Positions 53,169-61,810 of a stretch of 64,000 nt of DNA are shown piece by piece. This stretch comes from Clostridium sp. UBA699 (GTDB taxonomy: Bacteria > Bacillota > Clostridia > Clostridiales > Clostridiaceae). Below the pieces are notes generated by a model, which saw nothing but the letters and a program-made list of their open reading frames with translations, was not told the origin of the DNA and did no database searches. How positions within the stretch are numbered: the stretch's first letter is position 1; each line of letters begins with the position of its first letter. Made by a program: the position numbers and the translations under genes. The stretch lies in contig DBML01000018.1 in assembly GCA_002298915.1 (NCBI GenBank), positions 1 through 64,000 of the forward strand, in the 5' to 3' direction.

Positions 53169-53888
53169 CTAAGTTCCTTGGCATTCAACTTTAACGCACA
53201 AACAATCCTTACAAAACAAGAAATATAAAAACATTTCTCCTATAAAGAAATCGTTACTGTCAAGCAATTTTGTTGAATTGTCATAATCAGCGCTTCCTAT
53301 GGTTGCTACATAGGACATTTCCTTATTACAGAGAGGACACTCCCTATCCAGAGGGTTCACAGCATATAAAGGAACACCTAATACTCTTGCAATGTACTCC
53401 GTTCCAAAGGGTTCAAAAGCTTTATAATATGATCTATCATCTGACGGAATATCTCGCTTTTGAAGGCTGGTCAGCACCATGCTAGTTTTGTGCATTGGAG
53501 AAGGTATCTTATATTCTTCATCAGAGATATAATTTTGCTTATCGTTTTGAAATATCATTTCTATTGATTTATTTTCTATATTCAATTTATAAAGTTGTGT
53601 ATCCCAGGATGTTGAACAATTTAGACATGATATTAAGGGGATTTCTGTCAAGTTTCTGACTCTCAAACTACTTAATCTTTCATCATTCAAATCTAGTGTT
53701 AAAATTTGATGCACAGGCTCGTGGCATAGTCTGCATTCTGGGATTCCCCAAGTTGAATCTCCGAAGTAATGATTATAATTTCCTGCGCCTTTTATTACCC
53801 TGTAACCACCGAGATTATTCCAGTGCTTTCCCCATAAATAACTACTTACTTCATCTTTATCACCAGTATAAGGACCCAGAATAGACAT
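53169..53888 (-). CDS. Hypothetical protein with four CxxC motifs
   Basis: About 239 residues, soluble. Four CxxC pairs: CRLC (52-55), CLNC (about 89-92), CPLC (about 185-188) and CKDC (about 226-229), which can make two zinc ribbons or rubredoxin-like knuckles. Between them lies a helical linker. The ATG at 53888 follows GGAGGGATATTTT. I do not recognise the family. Paired zinc ribbons are common in adaptor or nucleic-acid-binding proteins. In this island it may be an immunity protein, a guess only. Confidence 0.7.
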   Translation of the reverse strand: MSILGPYTGDKDEVSSYLWGKHWNNLGGYRVIKGAGNYNHYFGDSTWGIPECRLCHEPVHQILTLDLNDERLSSLRVRNLTEIPLISCLNCSTSWDTQLYKLNIENKSIEMIFQNDKQNYISDEEYKIPSPMHKTSMVLTSLQKRDIPSDDRSYYKAFEPFGTEYIARVLGVPLYAVNPLDRECPLCNKEMSYVATIGSADYDNSTKLLDSNDFFIGEMFLYFLFCKDCLCVKVECQGT

Positions 53889-53942
53889 AAAATATCCCTC
53901 CAATATTCTGCCGGTATGCCATACTATATTTAACCTCCGCCA

Positions 53943-54410
53943 TTATCTAAATATCTGCTTAACTCGACTTATAAAATCAGGATCCAAGCCATCAGCATAC
54001 TTCTCGAAGTTCTCGTTGTCTACTCTTTTATCGACACCTTGAGCTTTTAATCGCTTGTCCAAATCAATCAAAATTGTCTCAAATGCTGTGCCGTTTTCCT
54101 GAAGCATTGTATCGCCGAACAGATTGACTCTCTTTCCATCTGCGAACACAACCGTGTAGTATGGCGAATATGAGTTACTGTACCCTTTTTCAACCCCGAC
54201 ATCTACCTTTTTTACGTCACTATAAGAATAGATTTCGCCTGAAGGGTTTATTGATGAGCTAACCTTGATGCTGTCAGAATAAATAACAGCATAGCTGGTG
54301 ATACCACAATATATAGCAATCAGCAATGCTGGTATATAGCAAATTTTTATATACCTGAACAGCTTCGACGTTTCTTTGTCCAATGCGGCAAGCTTCTCGA
54401 TAAATTTCAA
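53943..54410 (-). CDS. Hypothetical membrane protein with outer domain
   Basis: 155 residues: one membrane helix (about 22-45), then an extracytoplasmic part with YSYSDVKKVDVGVEKGYSNSYSPYYTVVFADGKRVNLFG, a beta-rich stretch reminiscent of PH-like or YcxB-type domains. The start is a TTG with GTAGGAAAAG ahead, overlapping the upstream stop region. It forms a pair with the two-helix membrane protein 12 bases before it; the two may assemble together. Confidence 0.65.
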   Translation of the reverse strand: MKFIEKLAALDKETSKLFRYIKICYIPALLIAIYCGITSYAVIYSDSIKVSSSINPSGEIYSYSDVKKVDVGVEKGYSNSYSPYYTVVFADGKRVNLFGDTMLQENGTAFETILIDLDKRLKAQGVDKRVDNENFEKYADGLDPDFISRVKQIFR

Positions 54411-54422
54411 GGTTAACTTTTC

Positions 54423-54773
54423 CTACTTTTTAAGTGATTCAAGATCAATCGTTTCCTGATCCTGTTCAGACATTTCAATCATTTCACTGATCTTCTTTTT
54501 ATTTTTCGATAATTTTTCGTGAGCTTTGAAAGCTCCGTAAACAATCAATATCATTATCATGAACAACGGAATTACGCTCGATTTCCCTGAAACGAACAGA
54601 AGATAGTCTTCCCTGCCAACCAGCAATAATTGAATGCAGAAATAACCGAAAATCGCCGCTAAAACTGCAGCAACAGCAAATAAAATGCTCCCTACAGAAT
54701 AGATTATACCAAGTGCTGCTGTCTTAAATGCTTTCATGTTTTGTTTCCATCCTTTTAGCCATACTTTCAGCAT
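54423..54773 (-). CDS. Hypothetical two-helix membrane protein
   Basis: 116 residues with two hydrophobic helices (about 22-50 and 66-84) and an acidic, helical cytoplasmic tail (EKLSKNKKKISEMIEMSEQDQETIDLESLKK). The start is uncertain between ATG 54773 and ATG 54737, the latter with GGATGGAAAC ahead. It begins just after the ispA operon terminator and marks the island edge. Function unknown. Confidence 0.65.
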   Translation of the reverse strand: MLKVWLKGWKQNMKAFKTAALGIIYSVGSILFAVAAVLAAIFGYFCIQLLLVGREDYLLFVSGKSSVIPLFMIMILIVYGAFKAHEKLSKNKKKISEMIEMSEQDQETIDLESLKK

Positions 54774-54820
54774 TCTAAATCTTTCCCTAATTATACATAA
54801 TATGACTCTTTAATTCAAAC

Positions 54821-54852
54821 GTAATAAAAAGCACAGGCTGTTAACCTGTGCT
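54821..54852 (-). terminator. Terminator after ispA
   Basis: Minus-strand AGCACAGG and CCTGTGCT are perfect arms around seven bases, followed by TTTTTATTA. This ends the asp23-ispA operon where dxs would normally continue. Confidence 0.93.
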
Positions 54853-54861
54853 GAGTTAGAT

Positions 54862-55749
54862 CTATTTGTTTCTTGTGAGCAGATACATCGTTATCTGTTC
54901 GAGATGCGATGTGTCCTTGTCTATCCTCCTGAGGCAGTCCATGCACTCCTGAGTCAGCTTTTCAGCCATTTCGATGCATTTCTCAAGCCCGTACTCCGTT
55001 ATGAAAGTGGTCTTTCGGTTCTCAATGTCGCTCTTGGCCATCTTTCCGAGCGTCTCCGTGTCGCCCGTCACGTCGAGTATGTCGTCCTTTATCTGAAACG
55101 CAAGCCCGAGCTTCTCGCCGTACTCTGCAAGGTTCTTGAGGTCGGCTTCCCCGGCGCCGCCCATTACTGCTCCCGAAAGGATGGATGCCTTTATGAGGGC
55201 TCCGGTCTTCTTCCTGTGCATGGCGTATAGCTGCTCTACAGGTATCTCCACGTTCTCGCTGAGCATATCGATGACCTGTCCGCCTATCATGCCGTCAGCG
55301 CCTGCAGCCTCGCTTATCAGCCTGCATGCGTTAAGGTTTTTAAGCCTGTTGTACTCGCAGCAGAACCTGAACATGCAGTTCATAGCCTCGTTGAGGAGCC
55401 CGTCGCCAGCGAGTATCGCTATGGCTTCTCCGAAGACCTTGTGGTTTGTCGGCTTGCCTCTCCTTAGGTCATCATTGTCCATGGCAGGAAGGTCATCGTG
55501 TATAAGCGAATAGGTGTGGATCATCTCTATAGCTCCCGCGACGGGTATTGCCTTCCTGTAGTCACCGCTGAACATATAGGTTCCCAGCAGGCACAGCAGC
55601 GGCCTTATCCTTTTGCCGTTCGCGTTAAGGCTGTACGCCATCGCTTCGAAAATCTTCTTTTCGTATGTTCCTTTTCCGGAGAAATATGTTTCCAGCCATC
55701 CGTTGATATCGCTTCTGATCTGTTCTATCAATTCAGTTTTGTTTTCCAT
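54862..55749 (-). CDS. ispA: Farnesyl diphosphate synthase
   Basis: 295 residues. It condenses isopentenyl diphosphate with dimethylallyl and geranyl diphosphate to make farnesyl diphosphate, the precursor of undecaprenyl phosphate. The first Asp-rich motif is DDLPAMDNDDLRRGKPTNH (about 83-101) and the second DDILDVTGDTETLGK (about 219-233). It follows xseB by 18 bases and ends at a strong terminator. In related genomes dxs follows; here an accessory insertion intervenes. ATG with GGTGGAGCA ahead. Confidence 0.95.
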   Translation of the reverse strand: MENKTELIEQIRSDINGWLETYFSGKGTYEKKIFEAMAYSLNANGKRIRPLLCLLGTYMFSGDYRKAIPVAGAIEMIHTYSLIHDDLPAMDNDDLRRGKPTNHKVFGEAIAILAGDGLLNEAMNCMFRFCCEYNRLKNLNACRLISEAAGADGMIGGQVIDMLSENVEIPVEQLYAMHRKKTGALIKASILSGAVMGGAGEADLKNLAEYGEKLGLAFQIKDDILDVTGDTETLGKMAKSDIENRKTTFITEYGLEKCIEMAEKLTQECMDCLRRIDKDTSHLEQITMYLLTRNK

Positions 55750-55767
55750 TGCTCCACCGCCTATCCG

Positions 55768-55989
55768 TTACTGAGGCTTCACGCTGAATTCCTCTTCGGA
55801 ATCGCCCGATATCATCTTTATCTTGCCTTCAGCCTCGTTCAGTGTCTTGTACAGCTTGTTGCAAAGCTTTATGCCTTCCTCATAATCCTTCATGGCATCT
55901 GCGAGGGAAATCTCGCCGCTGTCCATCTTCTCAACTATCTTTTCAAGCATTTCAAGCTGCGCTTCGTAAGTTTCAGTCTTCTTTGCCAC
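55768..55989 (-). CDS. xseB: Exodeoxyribonuclease VII small subunit
   Basis: 73 residues, helical hairpin typical of XseB: YEAQLEMLEKIVEKMDSGEISLADAMKDYEEGIKLCNKLYKTLNEAEGKI. It binds the large subunit to make an ATP-independent single-strand DNA exonuclease. The start is a GTG at 55989, with AGGGAGGCG ahead; it lies 14 bases after xseA. Confidence 0.95.
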   Translation of the reverse strand: MAKKTETYEAQLEMLEKIVEKMDSGEISLADAMKDYEEGIKLCNKLYKTLNEAEGKIKMISGDSEEEFSVKPQ

Positions 55990-56003
55990 AGTAAAACGCC
56001 TCC

Positions 56004-57200
56004 CTATTCACTAATTTTTAGTTCCCCTTTGACGGTTCCGTCGCTGACGGTTATTCTGACCCTGCCCTCTTTCCTGAGCCCTTCGACGGAGCTTATCACG
56101 CCGCCTTTCTCAGCCTCTATTATGGAGTAGCCTTTGCCCAGCACCCTGAGTGGGTTGTTTGCCGCAAGCAGCGCATTGAGCGTGCCGAGCCTGTCCTTTT
56201 CCCTGTCCAGCCTCAGCTTTATGCTGCGGTCCAAATAGTCCTTCAGGCCGTCGACCCTTGAATACTCGTTCACGATCCTGAGCTTCGGGTTCGACATCTC
56301 GATCCTGCTCTTGAGAAGGTCGACCCTGCTTCGCCTTTCCGACAGCTTCCTTCCAATCATCTTGTCCATTGTCGACCTCACGTAGGCCAGCCTGCTGTTC
56401 ATCTCGTTCAGGTCGAATACTGCCATCTCGCATGCCTGAGAGGGTGTTGAGGCCCTCCTGTCGCTGACGAAATCGACTATTGTGAAGTCCGTCTCGTGGC
56501 CGACGCCGGTCACAACGGGTATCTCCGAATTGAATACGGTATATGCCAGCTCCTCGTCGTTGAACGCCCATAGCTCCTCTATGGAGCCTCCTCCCCTGGC
56601 GAGGATTATGACGTCGACATCCTTTTTGTTCATGTACTTTATTCCCTGGATGAGCTCGCTGCTTGCATTCACCCCCTGCACCCTGGCAGGGTAAAGGAGC
56701 ACGTCGACCCCCTTGTTCCTCCTCCTGGCAACGTTGATTATGTCCTGGATTGCCGCCCCTGTCGGAGATGTAACAACCCCGACTCTTTTCACGTACTTGG
56801 GAAGCTGCCTCTTGTGCGACTCAAGGAACAGCCCTTCTGACTCGAGTTTGCTTTTCAGCTTCTCGAAGGCGACGAAAAGCTCCCCCATACCCTCGAGCTC
56901 CATGCTTTCGCAGTACAGCTGGTATGAGCCTTCCTTCTCGTATACGGAGACCCTCCCGCTGACGACAACGTTCATGCCGTTCTCCGGGGTTAGCTTGAGG
57001 TTTGCCGCGCTGCTCCTGAACATCACGCAGTTAACCTTGCTGTAGGCGTCCTTAAGGGAGAAGTACATGTGCCCGCTGCTGTGCACCTTCAGGTTAGATA
57101 TCTCACCCTTTACGCGGGAGTTGCTGAGTATGAAGTCGCTGTCCAGTATCTTCTTAATATAGTTGTTCAGGCCCGAGACCGAAATCGTCTTGATGTACAT
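56004..57200 (-). CDS. xseA: Exodeoxyribonuclease VII large subunit
   Basis: 398 residues: N-terminal OB fold ([15 protein letters not shown], then [23 protein letters not shown]) and the catalytic core with [70 protein letters not shown]. Works in DNA repair and mismatch processing with xseB. It is slightly shorter than the E. coli protein, as in other Firmicutes. ATG with CAGGGGCG ahead. Confidence 0.97.
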   Translation of the reverse strand: MYIKTISVSGLNNYIKKILDSDFILSNSRVKGEISNLKVHSSGHMYFSLKDAYSKVNCVMFRSSAANLKLTPENGMNVVVSGRVSVYEKEGSYQLYCESMELEGMGELFVAFEKLKSKLESEGLFLESHKRQLPKYVKRVGVVTSPTGAAIQDIINVARRRNKGVDVLLYPARVQGVNASSELIQGIKYMNKKDVDVIILARGGGSIEELWAFNDEELAYTVFNSEIPVVTGVGHETDFTIVDFVSDRRASTPSQACEMAVFDLNEMNSRLAYVRSTMDKMIGRKLSERRSRVDLLKSRIEMSNPKLRIVNEYSRVDGLKDYLDRSIKLRLDREKDRLGTLNALLAANNPLRVLGKGYSIIEAEKGGVISSVEGLRKEGRVRITVSDGTVKGELKISE

Positions 57201-57222
57201 TGCATCACGCCCCTGCCAGTTA

Positions 57223-57651
57223 TTATCTGCTCTTTATTATCTTGTCCAGCACTCCGTTTATGAAAGGCACTGATTTTTCGTCCGAATATTTCTTTGCCAG
57301 CTCGAGAGCTTCATTGAGAGATGCGCTGTTTGGTATGTCTACCTCAAAAAGCATCTCGTAGGTGCACACCCTCATGATCGTGAGGTCGATCTTCGCAAGC
57401 CTGCTGAGCTTCCAGTTCAGGAGATGCTTCTCGATCTCTCCGTCTATGATCTCCCTGTTTTCCTCTACACCCTTAAGCACCCTCGTTATGTATTCCATAT
57501 CGATGTCCTTGAGGTCTATGTCCTCCTCGTCCCTGACGTCCTGCTCTATATTGTCGTGCAGGTTTTTTATGACTTCCTTGTAGTCTTCCTTGTTCACTGT
57601 CATCTGGAAAAGAAGCTTCATCGCGAGCTCCCTTGATTTTCTTCTGTTCAT
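57223..57651 (-). CDS. nusB: Transcription antitermination factor NusB
   Basis: 142 residues, all helical. [23 protein letters not shown] at the start and [54 protein letters not shown] near the end are diagnostic. With NusE (S10) it binds boxA RNA of rRNA operons. I chose the ATG at 57651, with TAGGAGGAAAC ahead, not the ATG 42 bases upstream. Confidence 0.96.
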   Translation of the reverse strand: MNRRKSRELAMKLLFQMTVNKEDYKEVIKNLHDNIEQDVRDEEDIDLKDIDMEYITRVLKGVEENREIIDGEIEKHLLNWKLSRLAKIDLTIMRVCTYEMLFEVDIPNSASLNEALELAKKYSDEKSVPFINGVLDKIIKSR

Positions 57652-57717
57652 GTTTCCTCCTAAATACCTTTTTTTATGTGTACATGGAAACACCCCCTGA
57701 AATCAGAGGGTGAAGTC

Positions 57718-58110
57718 CTATTCTTCCATTTCTTCCTTTTCTTCTTCCATCTTAGGAACTGATACGTTCTGAACATGTACGTTTACAGCTGTTACGTTAA
57801 GGCCTGTCATGGATTCCACTGCTTTCCTAACGTTTTCCTGCACCTGATAGGCCACTTCAGGGATCTTGAGGCCGTACTCCACCACAACGTAGAGGTCGAT
57901 GGCAGCGCTGTTCTCTCCCACGCTCACCTTGACACCCTTTGACAGGTTTTTTCTTCCGCTTAATATCTGGGTTATTCCACCCACAAGGTTAGCGCTCATT
58001 CCAATTATGCCTTTGATTTCGGTAGCTGCAATACCGGATATCACCGCTACAACTTCGTCAGATATCTTAACGATTCCCATATCAACTTCATTATAAGTGT
58101 TTTCTTCCAT
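57718..58110 (-). CDS. Asp23/Gls24 family envelope stress response protein
   Basis: 130 residues with the Asp23 signature: VKISDEVVAVISGIAATEIKGIIGMSANLVGGI, then GVKVSVGENSAAIDLYVVVEYGLKIPEVAYQVQENVRKAVESMTGLNVTAVNVHVQNV, and an acidic tail. These proteins help membrane and envelope homeostasis. It opens the operon asp23, nusB, xseA, xseB, ispA with its own TATAAT promoter (about 58150-58180) and an AAGGAGGTACGATT site. In spore-forming relatives the spoIIIA operon precedes it; here there is none. Confidence 0.93.
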   Translation of the reverse strand: MEENTYNEVDMGIVKISDEVVAVISGIAATEIKGIIGMSANLVGGITQILSGRKNLSKGVKVSVGENSAAIDLYVVVEYGLKIPEVAYQVQENVRKAVESMTGLNVTAVNVHVQNVSVPKMEEEKEEMEE

Positions 58111-58152
58111 AATCGTACCTCCTTAATATTAAGCAAAGCTGTTACACTATAT

Positions 58153-58181
58153 TATAGCAAATAAAAGCATTTTGTACAAAC
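58153..58181 (-). promoter_or_regulatory. Promoter of the asp23-ispA operon
   Basis: Minus-strand TTGTAC, a 17-base spacer and a perfect TATAAT, some 45-70 bases before the asp23 start. The same TTGTAC/TATAAT pair occurs before the flippase-like gene near 9.7 kb. Confidence 0.55.
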
Positions 58182-58195
58182 ACATTCGTCAACGC

Positions 58196-58219
58196 AAAAG
58201 GACCGCCTGTAGGCGGCCC
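58196..58219 (-). terminator. Terminator after the CD1247-like gene
   Basis: GGACCGCC (58200-58207) and GGCGGCCC (58212-58219) form a stem with one G.U pair around TGTA; on the minus strand TTTTGCG follows. Confidence 0.82.
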
Positions 58220-58227
58220 TGTCATGA

Positions 58228-58626
58228 TTATTCTTCTTCGATTTCCGAATCTCCGAATTCAAGCGGTTCGTGGCATCTAGGGCAGAGCATGTCTTCCTTT
58301 TCCTCAACGATCCCTGCATCGACGTAAATAACCTCGCCGCAGTTTCCGCATTTCATCTCGATGAAATCGTCCATGTCTTCATCATCGTAGTCCAGGTCAT
58401 CGATGTCGTACAAATCATCTTCGACGTAAGCAAGGTCTTCATCAAGTTCTCCAAGATAGTCCTCGATATCCACCTGGTTTTCAGAGATACCTTCGATTTC
58501 TAAAGCCATGTCCTTGAGCACTTCAATTATCTGTTCGATAGCCTTGCCTTCCTTTGTGGTCTTGTCGAGCTCAAGCCCGTCCACGAAACCAGCAAGGTAA
58601 GCAACTCTGGAAGTTAAAGATTCCAT
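58228..58626 (-). CDS. CD1247-type N-terminal domain protein with zinc ribbon
   Basis: 132 residues. The N-terminal helical part (SRVAYLAGFVDGLELDKTTKEGKAIEQIIEVLKDMA) matches the family named after C. difficile CD1247. A very acidic linker follows (about 55-90), then a zinc ribbon: CGNCGEVIYVDAG and CPRCHEPL. The family is characteristic of Clostridia, usually next to efp and the spoIIIA operon. Function is unknown. ATG with AAGGATGTGAGTAT ahead. Confidence 0.88.
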   Translation of the reverse strand: MESLTSRVAYLAGFVDGLELDKTTKEGKAIEQIIEVLKDMALEIEGISENQVDIEDYLGELDEDLAYVEDDLYDIDDLDYDDEDMDDFIEMKCGNCGEVIYVDAGIVEEKEDMLCPRCHEPLEFGDSEIEEE

Positions 58627-58659
58627 ATACTCACATCCTTCTTATTATTTAAACCTGGC

Positions 58660-59217
58660 TTATACTCTTTCCATGTAATCGCCGGTTCTTGTATCGATCC
58701 TTATTGTGTCGCCTTCGTTCACGAATATTGGAACTCCGACTACCGCACCTGTCTCAACAGTTGCTGGCTTAAGAACGTTTGTAGCTGTGTTTCCTTTAGC
58801 GCCCGGCTCAGTGTGAGTTACCATGAGCTCAACGAAGTTCGGCGGCTCAACTGAGAAAGCCTCTCCCTTGTGGAACTTTATCGTTGCAAACATGTTCTCC
58901 TTGAGGAACTTTATAGCGTCTTCAACTTTTTCCTTGTTCAGAGGAATCTGCTCGAAAGTTTCCTGGTCCATGAAGTAGTAAAGCTCTCCGTCAGAGTAAA
59001 GGTACTGCATTTCCTTTCTCTCGATTACAGCTTCCTGAAGCTTTGCAGTCGGGTTGAAAGTAGTGTCAGTGACCGCTCCAGTCTTTACGTTTCTTAGCTT
59101 TGTTCTTACGAAAGCTGCTCCCTTGCCTGGTTTAACGTGCAGGAAGTCCACTACCACGAATACGTTTGAGTCCATTTCAAAAGTGGTACCTTTTCTTAAT
59201 TCTCCAGCTGATATCAT
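58660..59217 (-). CDS. efp: Translation elongation factor P
   Basis: 185 residues, three beta-barrel domains. It relieves ribosome stalling at proline runs. The tip loop is [17 protein letters not shown] with Lys32 at the usual modification position, and the C-terminal domain has [17 protein letters not shown]. Firmicute EF-P may be modified by 5-aminopentanol or left bare; no modifying enzyme is adjacent. GGAGGTATACATAA stands before the ATG. Confidence 0.97.
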   Translation of the reverse strand: MISAGELRKGTTFEMDSNVFVVVDFLHVKPGKGAAFVRTKLRNVKTGAVTDTTFNPTAKLQEAVIERKEMQYLYSDGELYYFMDQETFEQIPLNKEKVEDAIKFLKENMFATIKFHKGEAFSVEPPNFVELMVTHTEPGAKGNTATNVLKPATVETGAVVGVPIFVNEGDTIRIDTRTGDYMERV

Positions 59218-59281
59218 TTATGTATACCTCCAAAATTTAAAATTCGTTTATAATATTTACCCTAAGGTATTATTAACTTTA

Positions 59282-60355
59282 TTAGATGCAGATCATCTCT
59301 TTCGTTGATTTCGACATTACCTCTGAGCCTTCCTTCGTGATTACGAGCATGTCCTCTATCCTCACGCCTCCGAAGCCCGGCAGATATATGCCCGGTTCGT
59401 TGGTCACAACCATCCCGGCCCTTAGCACCGTGCCGTTCCTGCTGCTTATGTTAGGCGCCTCATGCACCTGCCTCCCAACTCCGTGTCCGAGGCTGTGCCC
59501 GAAGTTCTCTCCGTAGCCAGCTTTTGCGATGCAGTCCCTTCCAGCCCTGTCTACATCGGCAGCAACCGCGCCTTCCCTGAAGCATTTCGCTGCCTGCAGC
59601 TGCGCTTCGAGAACGGTGTTGTAGATTTCGACCATCTTTTCCGATGGTTTGCCGATGACAATGGTCCTTGTCATGTCTGAGCAATACTCCCTGTAAACGC
59701 ATCCGAAATCAAGTGTAAGGAACTCCCCTTCTGCTACCCTCTTGTCGGTTGCCTCTCCGTGCGGAAGGCTTGACCTGGTACCAGATGCCACTATGGATGG
59801 GAACGAAAGGCTTGAAGCGCCGTTCCTTTTCATGTGCATCTCCAGCTCCAGTCCTATCTCGCGTTCTGTCATTCCCGGCTGTATGAACTTGAGAATGTGC
59901 CCGAAGGCTTCGTCTGCGATCTCCGCTGCCTTTCTCAGGATGTCCAGTTCGTAGCTGTCCTTAATAATTCGGATGTCCTCAACCAAGCCCTTCATAGGGA
60001 CAAAACCGCATCTCAGCCTGTCTTTATGTTCGGAGTATGCTTTGTATGTCAGAACGTCCTCCTCGAAACCGAGGGTTTTCACAAGGTTTTCGTCTGCCAA
60101 ATCGGATACCAGCTCCGGCAGAGTCTTGTTGATGCTGGTCTCTATAATCTCGTAGCCTTCGACCTGCTGGCTTGCCTGTTCAGTGAACCTTGAATCGGTA
60201 ATAAAAAAAGCTTTATCCAGAGTGATAAAAGAATAGCTTTCATTACCTGTGAATCCGCTCAAATAGTTCCTGTTATGATCGCCCGCCAGAAAAACGGCGT
60301 CCAGCTTAGCGGCGCTCATCTTCTCTCGCAGCTTCGCGATTCTTTTTTCGTACAT
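59282..60355 (-). CDS. pepP: Xaa-Pro aminopeptidase (M24 family)
   Basis: 357 residues: creatinase-like N-terminal domain (1-120) and a pita-bread metallopeptidase domain. Metal ligands are seen in LDFGCVYREYCSDMTRT (Asp, Asp), GHSLGHGVGRQVHE (His), VTNEPGIYLPG (Glu) and GVRIEDMLVI (Glu). It removes N-terminal residues before proline, which complements EF-P, encoded next. I chose the ATG at 60355, with CAGGAGGCTTAC ahead. Promoter TTGCAA/TAAAAT at 60399-60427. Confidence 0.95.
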   Translation of the reverse strand: MYEKRIAKLREKMSAAKLDAVFLAGDHNRNYLSGFTGNESYSFITLDKAFFITDSRFTEQASQQVEGYEIIETSINKTLPELVSDLADENLVKTLGFEEDVLTYKAYSEHKDRLRCGFVPMKGLVEDIRIIKDSYELDILRKAAEIADEAFGHILKFIQPGMTEREIGLELEMHMKRNGASSLSFPSIVASGTRSSLPHGEATDKRVAEGEFLTLDFGCVYREYCSDMTRTIVIGKPSEKMVEIYNTVLEAQLQAAKCFREGAVAADVDRAGRDCIAKAGYGENFGHSLGHGVGRQVHEAPNISSRNGTVLRAGMVVTNEPGIYLPGFGGVRIEDMLVITKEGSEVMSKSTKEMICI

Positions 60356-60398
60356 GTAAGCCTCCTGGTGAAATCTTGATTCAACGATAACCAATGTT

Positions 60399-60427
60399 AT
60401 TTTATCAAAACTTCTAGCTATTTGCAA
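60399..60427 (-). promoter_or_regulatory. Promoter of pepP-efp-CD1247-like operon
   Basis: Minus-strand TTGCAA (60422-60427), 17 bases, TAAAAT (60399-60404). Confidence 0.6.
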
Positions 60428-60460
60428 ACAATATTAAATAAATCTTCAAAAACACGAAAA

Positions 60461-60485
60461 GCTGAAGCGCAATAAGCCCTCCAGC
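60461..60485 (-). terminator. Terminator of the comG operon
   Basis: Minus-strand GCTGGAGGGC and GCGCTTCAGC form a ten-position stem with one G.U pair and one mismatch around five bases, followed by TTTTCGTGTTTTT. Confidence 0.7.
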
Positions 60486-60492
60486 CTTGTAT

Positions 60493-60948
60493 TCACTTCG
60501 CCAGCTCACCCTTCTTGTAAGAGAACGCTGTTATTGAGTATACTGCTCCGCGCTCACCTGACTCGTACCTGCAGAGCTCCTCCATTAGGAACCTCCCGCC
60601 GCTTGAATAGCAGAGGTAGAAGGCATCCTTCGAAGCGAGGTACTGCGCGCTTGACTCGCCGTAGCCGGCCCTGAAGCCTGTTTCGCTAGCGAAAAGCTCC
60701 CTGACGCCCTGGACCGTAACAGTTTCAAGCCTCGAACAGATGAAGCCGTCAACCTCGTTCAGCAGGTATTCCCTGTCCCGCTGAACAACATCTTGCTTCT
60801 GCACAAGCTCAATGCATGAAATGCTGTTATCCCTGGCAAGCACCTGGAGCCTGAAGCAGGCGAGGGCGGCAGCAGCGCATATCGATACAATAAGGAGAGT
60901 GTATACTAGAACGAAGCCTCTTCTTTTTTCACCTTCAAAACGATGCAT
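60493..60948 (-). CDS. ComGG-like competence pilus minor protein
   Basis: 151 residues. A basic start (EGEKRRGF) is followed by one helix (VLVYTLLIVSICAAAALACF) and a soluble tail with several Cys. The prepilin cleavage site GF is present but the usual Glu+5 is not, as in ComGG-type proteins. Last gene of the pilus operon, overlapping the previous one by 43 bases. Assignment rests mainly on position; sequence is poorly conserved in this family. Confidence 0.7.
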   Translation of the reverse strand: MHRFEGEKRRGFVLVYTLLIVSICAAAALACFRLQVLARDNSISCIELVQKQDVVQRDREYLLNEVDGFICSRLETVTVQGVRELFASETGFRAGYGESSAQYLASKDAFYLCYSSGGRFLMEELCRYESGERGAVYSITAFSYKKGELAK

Positions 60949-61361
60949 CTCCTGTATTCATTCCCTTTCTTCGTCCTTATTGTCAGGAACAGAACAAGTC
61001 CGCGCCTCTCCGCATTAAAGGCTTCCAAGCCTTTCATTATCCTGTTGGTTGTTCCAGACAAGAGCGAGCCGTATGAAACCACCAGGTTCCCGTCCTTGTC
61101 CAGCCTTATCCAGTCGCTCCCCGTACCGTCACGCCTGACAAGCTCGACAACCCCGTTTCCGGTTCTTACATATGACGATTGGTCGGCTATGAAGCCCATA
61201 TAGAAAAACGCCTCCTCGGCGTAGAAAGCATCGCTGCTTTCCTGCACGGCCTGGGTGTAGCTTCTCATGTATTTTGCCAGCACTGCGGCCTGAGCCGAAA
61301 TCAGAACTCCAACCAGCGCAGCGGCGACCGCAGCCTCTATAAGCGTGAACCCCTTCCTCAT
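60906..61361 (-). CDS. ComGF-like pseudopilin
   Basis: 151 residues with a type IV prepilin leader, MRKGF/TLIEAAVAAALVGVLI (cleavage after Gly, Glu at +5). The soluble part contains NGVVELVRRDG, like the C-terminal beta strands of minor pseudopilins. The ATG at 61361 follows GGAGGTGACA, which overlaps the upstream stop. Part of the DNA-uptake pilus. Confidence 0.8.
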   Translation of the reverse strand: MRKGFTLIEAAVAAALVGVLISAQAAVLAKYMRSYTQAVQESSDAFYAEEAFFYMGFIADQSSYVRTGNGVVELVRRDGTGSDWIRLDKDGNLVVSYGSLLSGTTNRIMKGLEAFNAERRGLVLFLTIRTKKGNEYRRCIVLKVKKEEASF

Positions 61362-61363
61362 TG

Positions 61364-61810
61364 TCACCTCCTGCAGCTCCCCTTGTAGAATACCGTCTTC
61401 ACCAATTCTGTCCTGCCTCCCGTTCTTAGGTGAAGCCTCAGCTCAGCCTCCAGCACAGGCCCTTCGGCCACATGCATGGAAATGAAGCACCCTTCTGCAG
61501 GCTCCTGGTCAGAAAACATCACGGACGGGCCAGTCTCCCTGAGATTGTCCATGTCCATCGCCCCCTCTGCTATATAGAGCCTGCCCTTGTTCTTCAGTTC
61601 CAGCAATTCGTCGTAGCTCGTATCATCCGCCATCGCTCCCCGCAGTGCTTCAAGGAACGTCGTTTTTTCAATTGTCTCCCTGTTGCGGTGCTCAAGCTTT
61701 CTTTCTCCAAGCATCACAGCCAGAGCACCTGAGAACAGGAGGGCAAATATTCCCAGGCTCACCATAACCTCCACCAGCGTGAAGCCCTTGTCAGCCCTTG
61801 AAGTCCACAT
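61364..61810 (-). CDS. ComGE-like pseudopilin
   Basis: 148 residues; prepilin signal DKGF/TLVEVMVSLGIFALLFSGALAVML, then a soluble domain with an acidic stretch. It overlaps the previous gene by 20 bases and has little ribosome site, suggesting translational coupling. Which com letter fits cannot be proved from sequence. Confidence 0.78.
   Translation of the reverse strand: MWTSRADKGFTLVEVMVSLGIFALLFSGALAVMLGERKLEHRNRETIEKTTFLEALRGAMADDTSYDELLELKNKGRLYIAEGAMDMDNLRETGPSVMFSDQEPAEGCFISMHVAEGPVLEAELRLHLRTGGRTELVKTVFYKGSCRR

Noticed and set aside
56110..56571. Arg/Gln-rich frame of 153 codons on the minus strand
   Set aside because: Frame-shifted shadow of xseA, with strongly biased composition.
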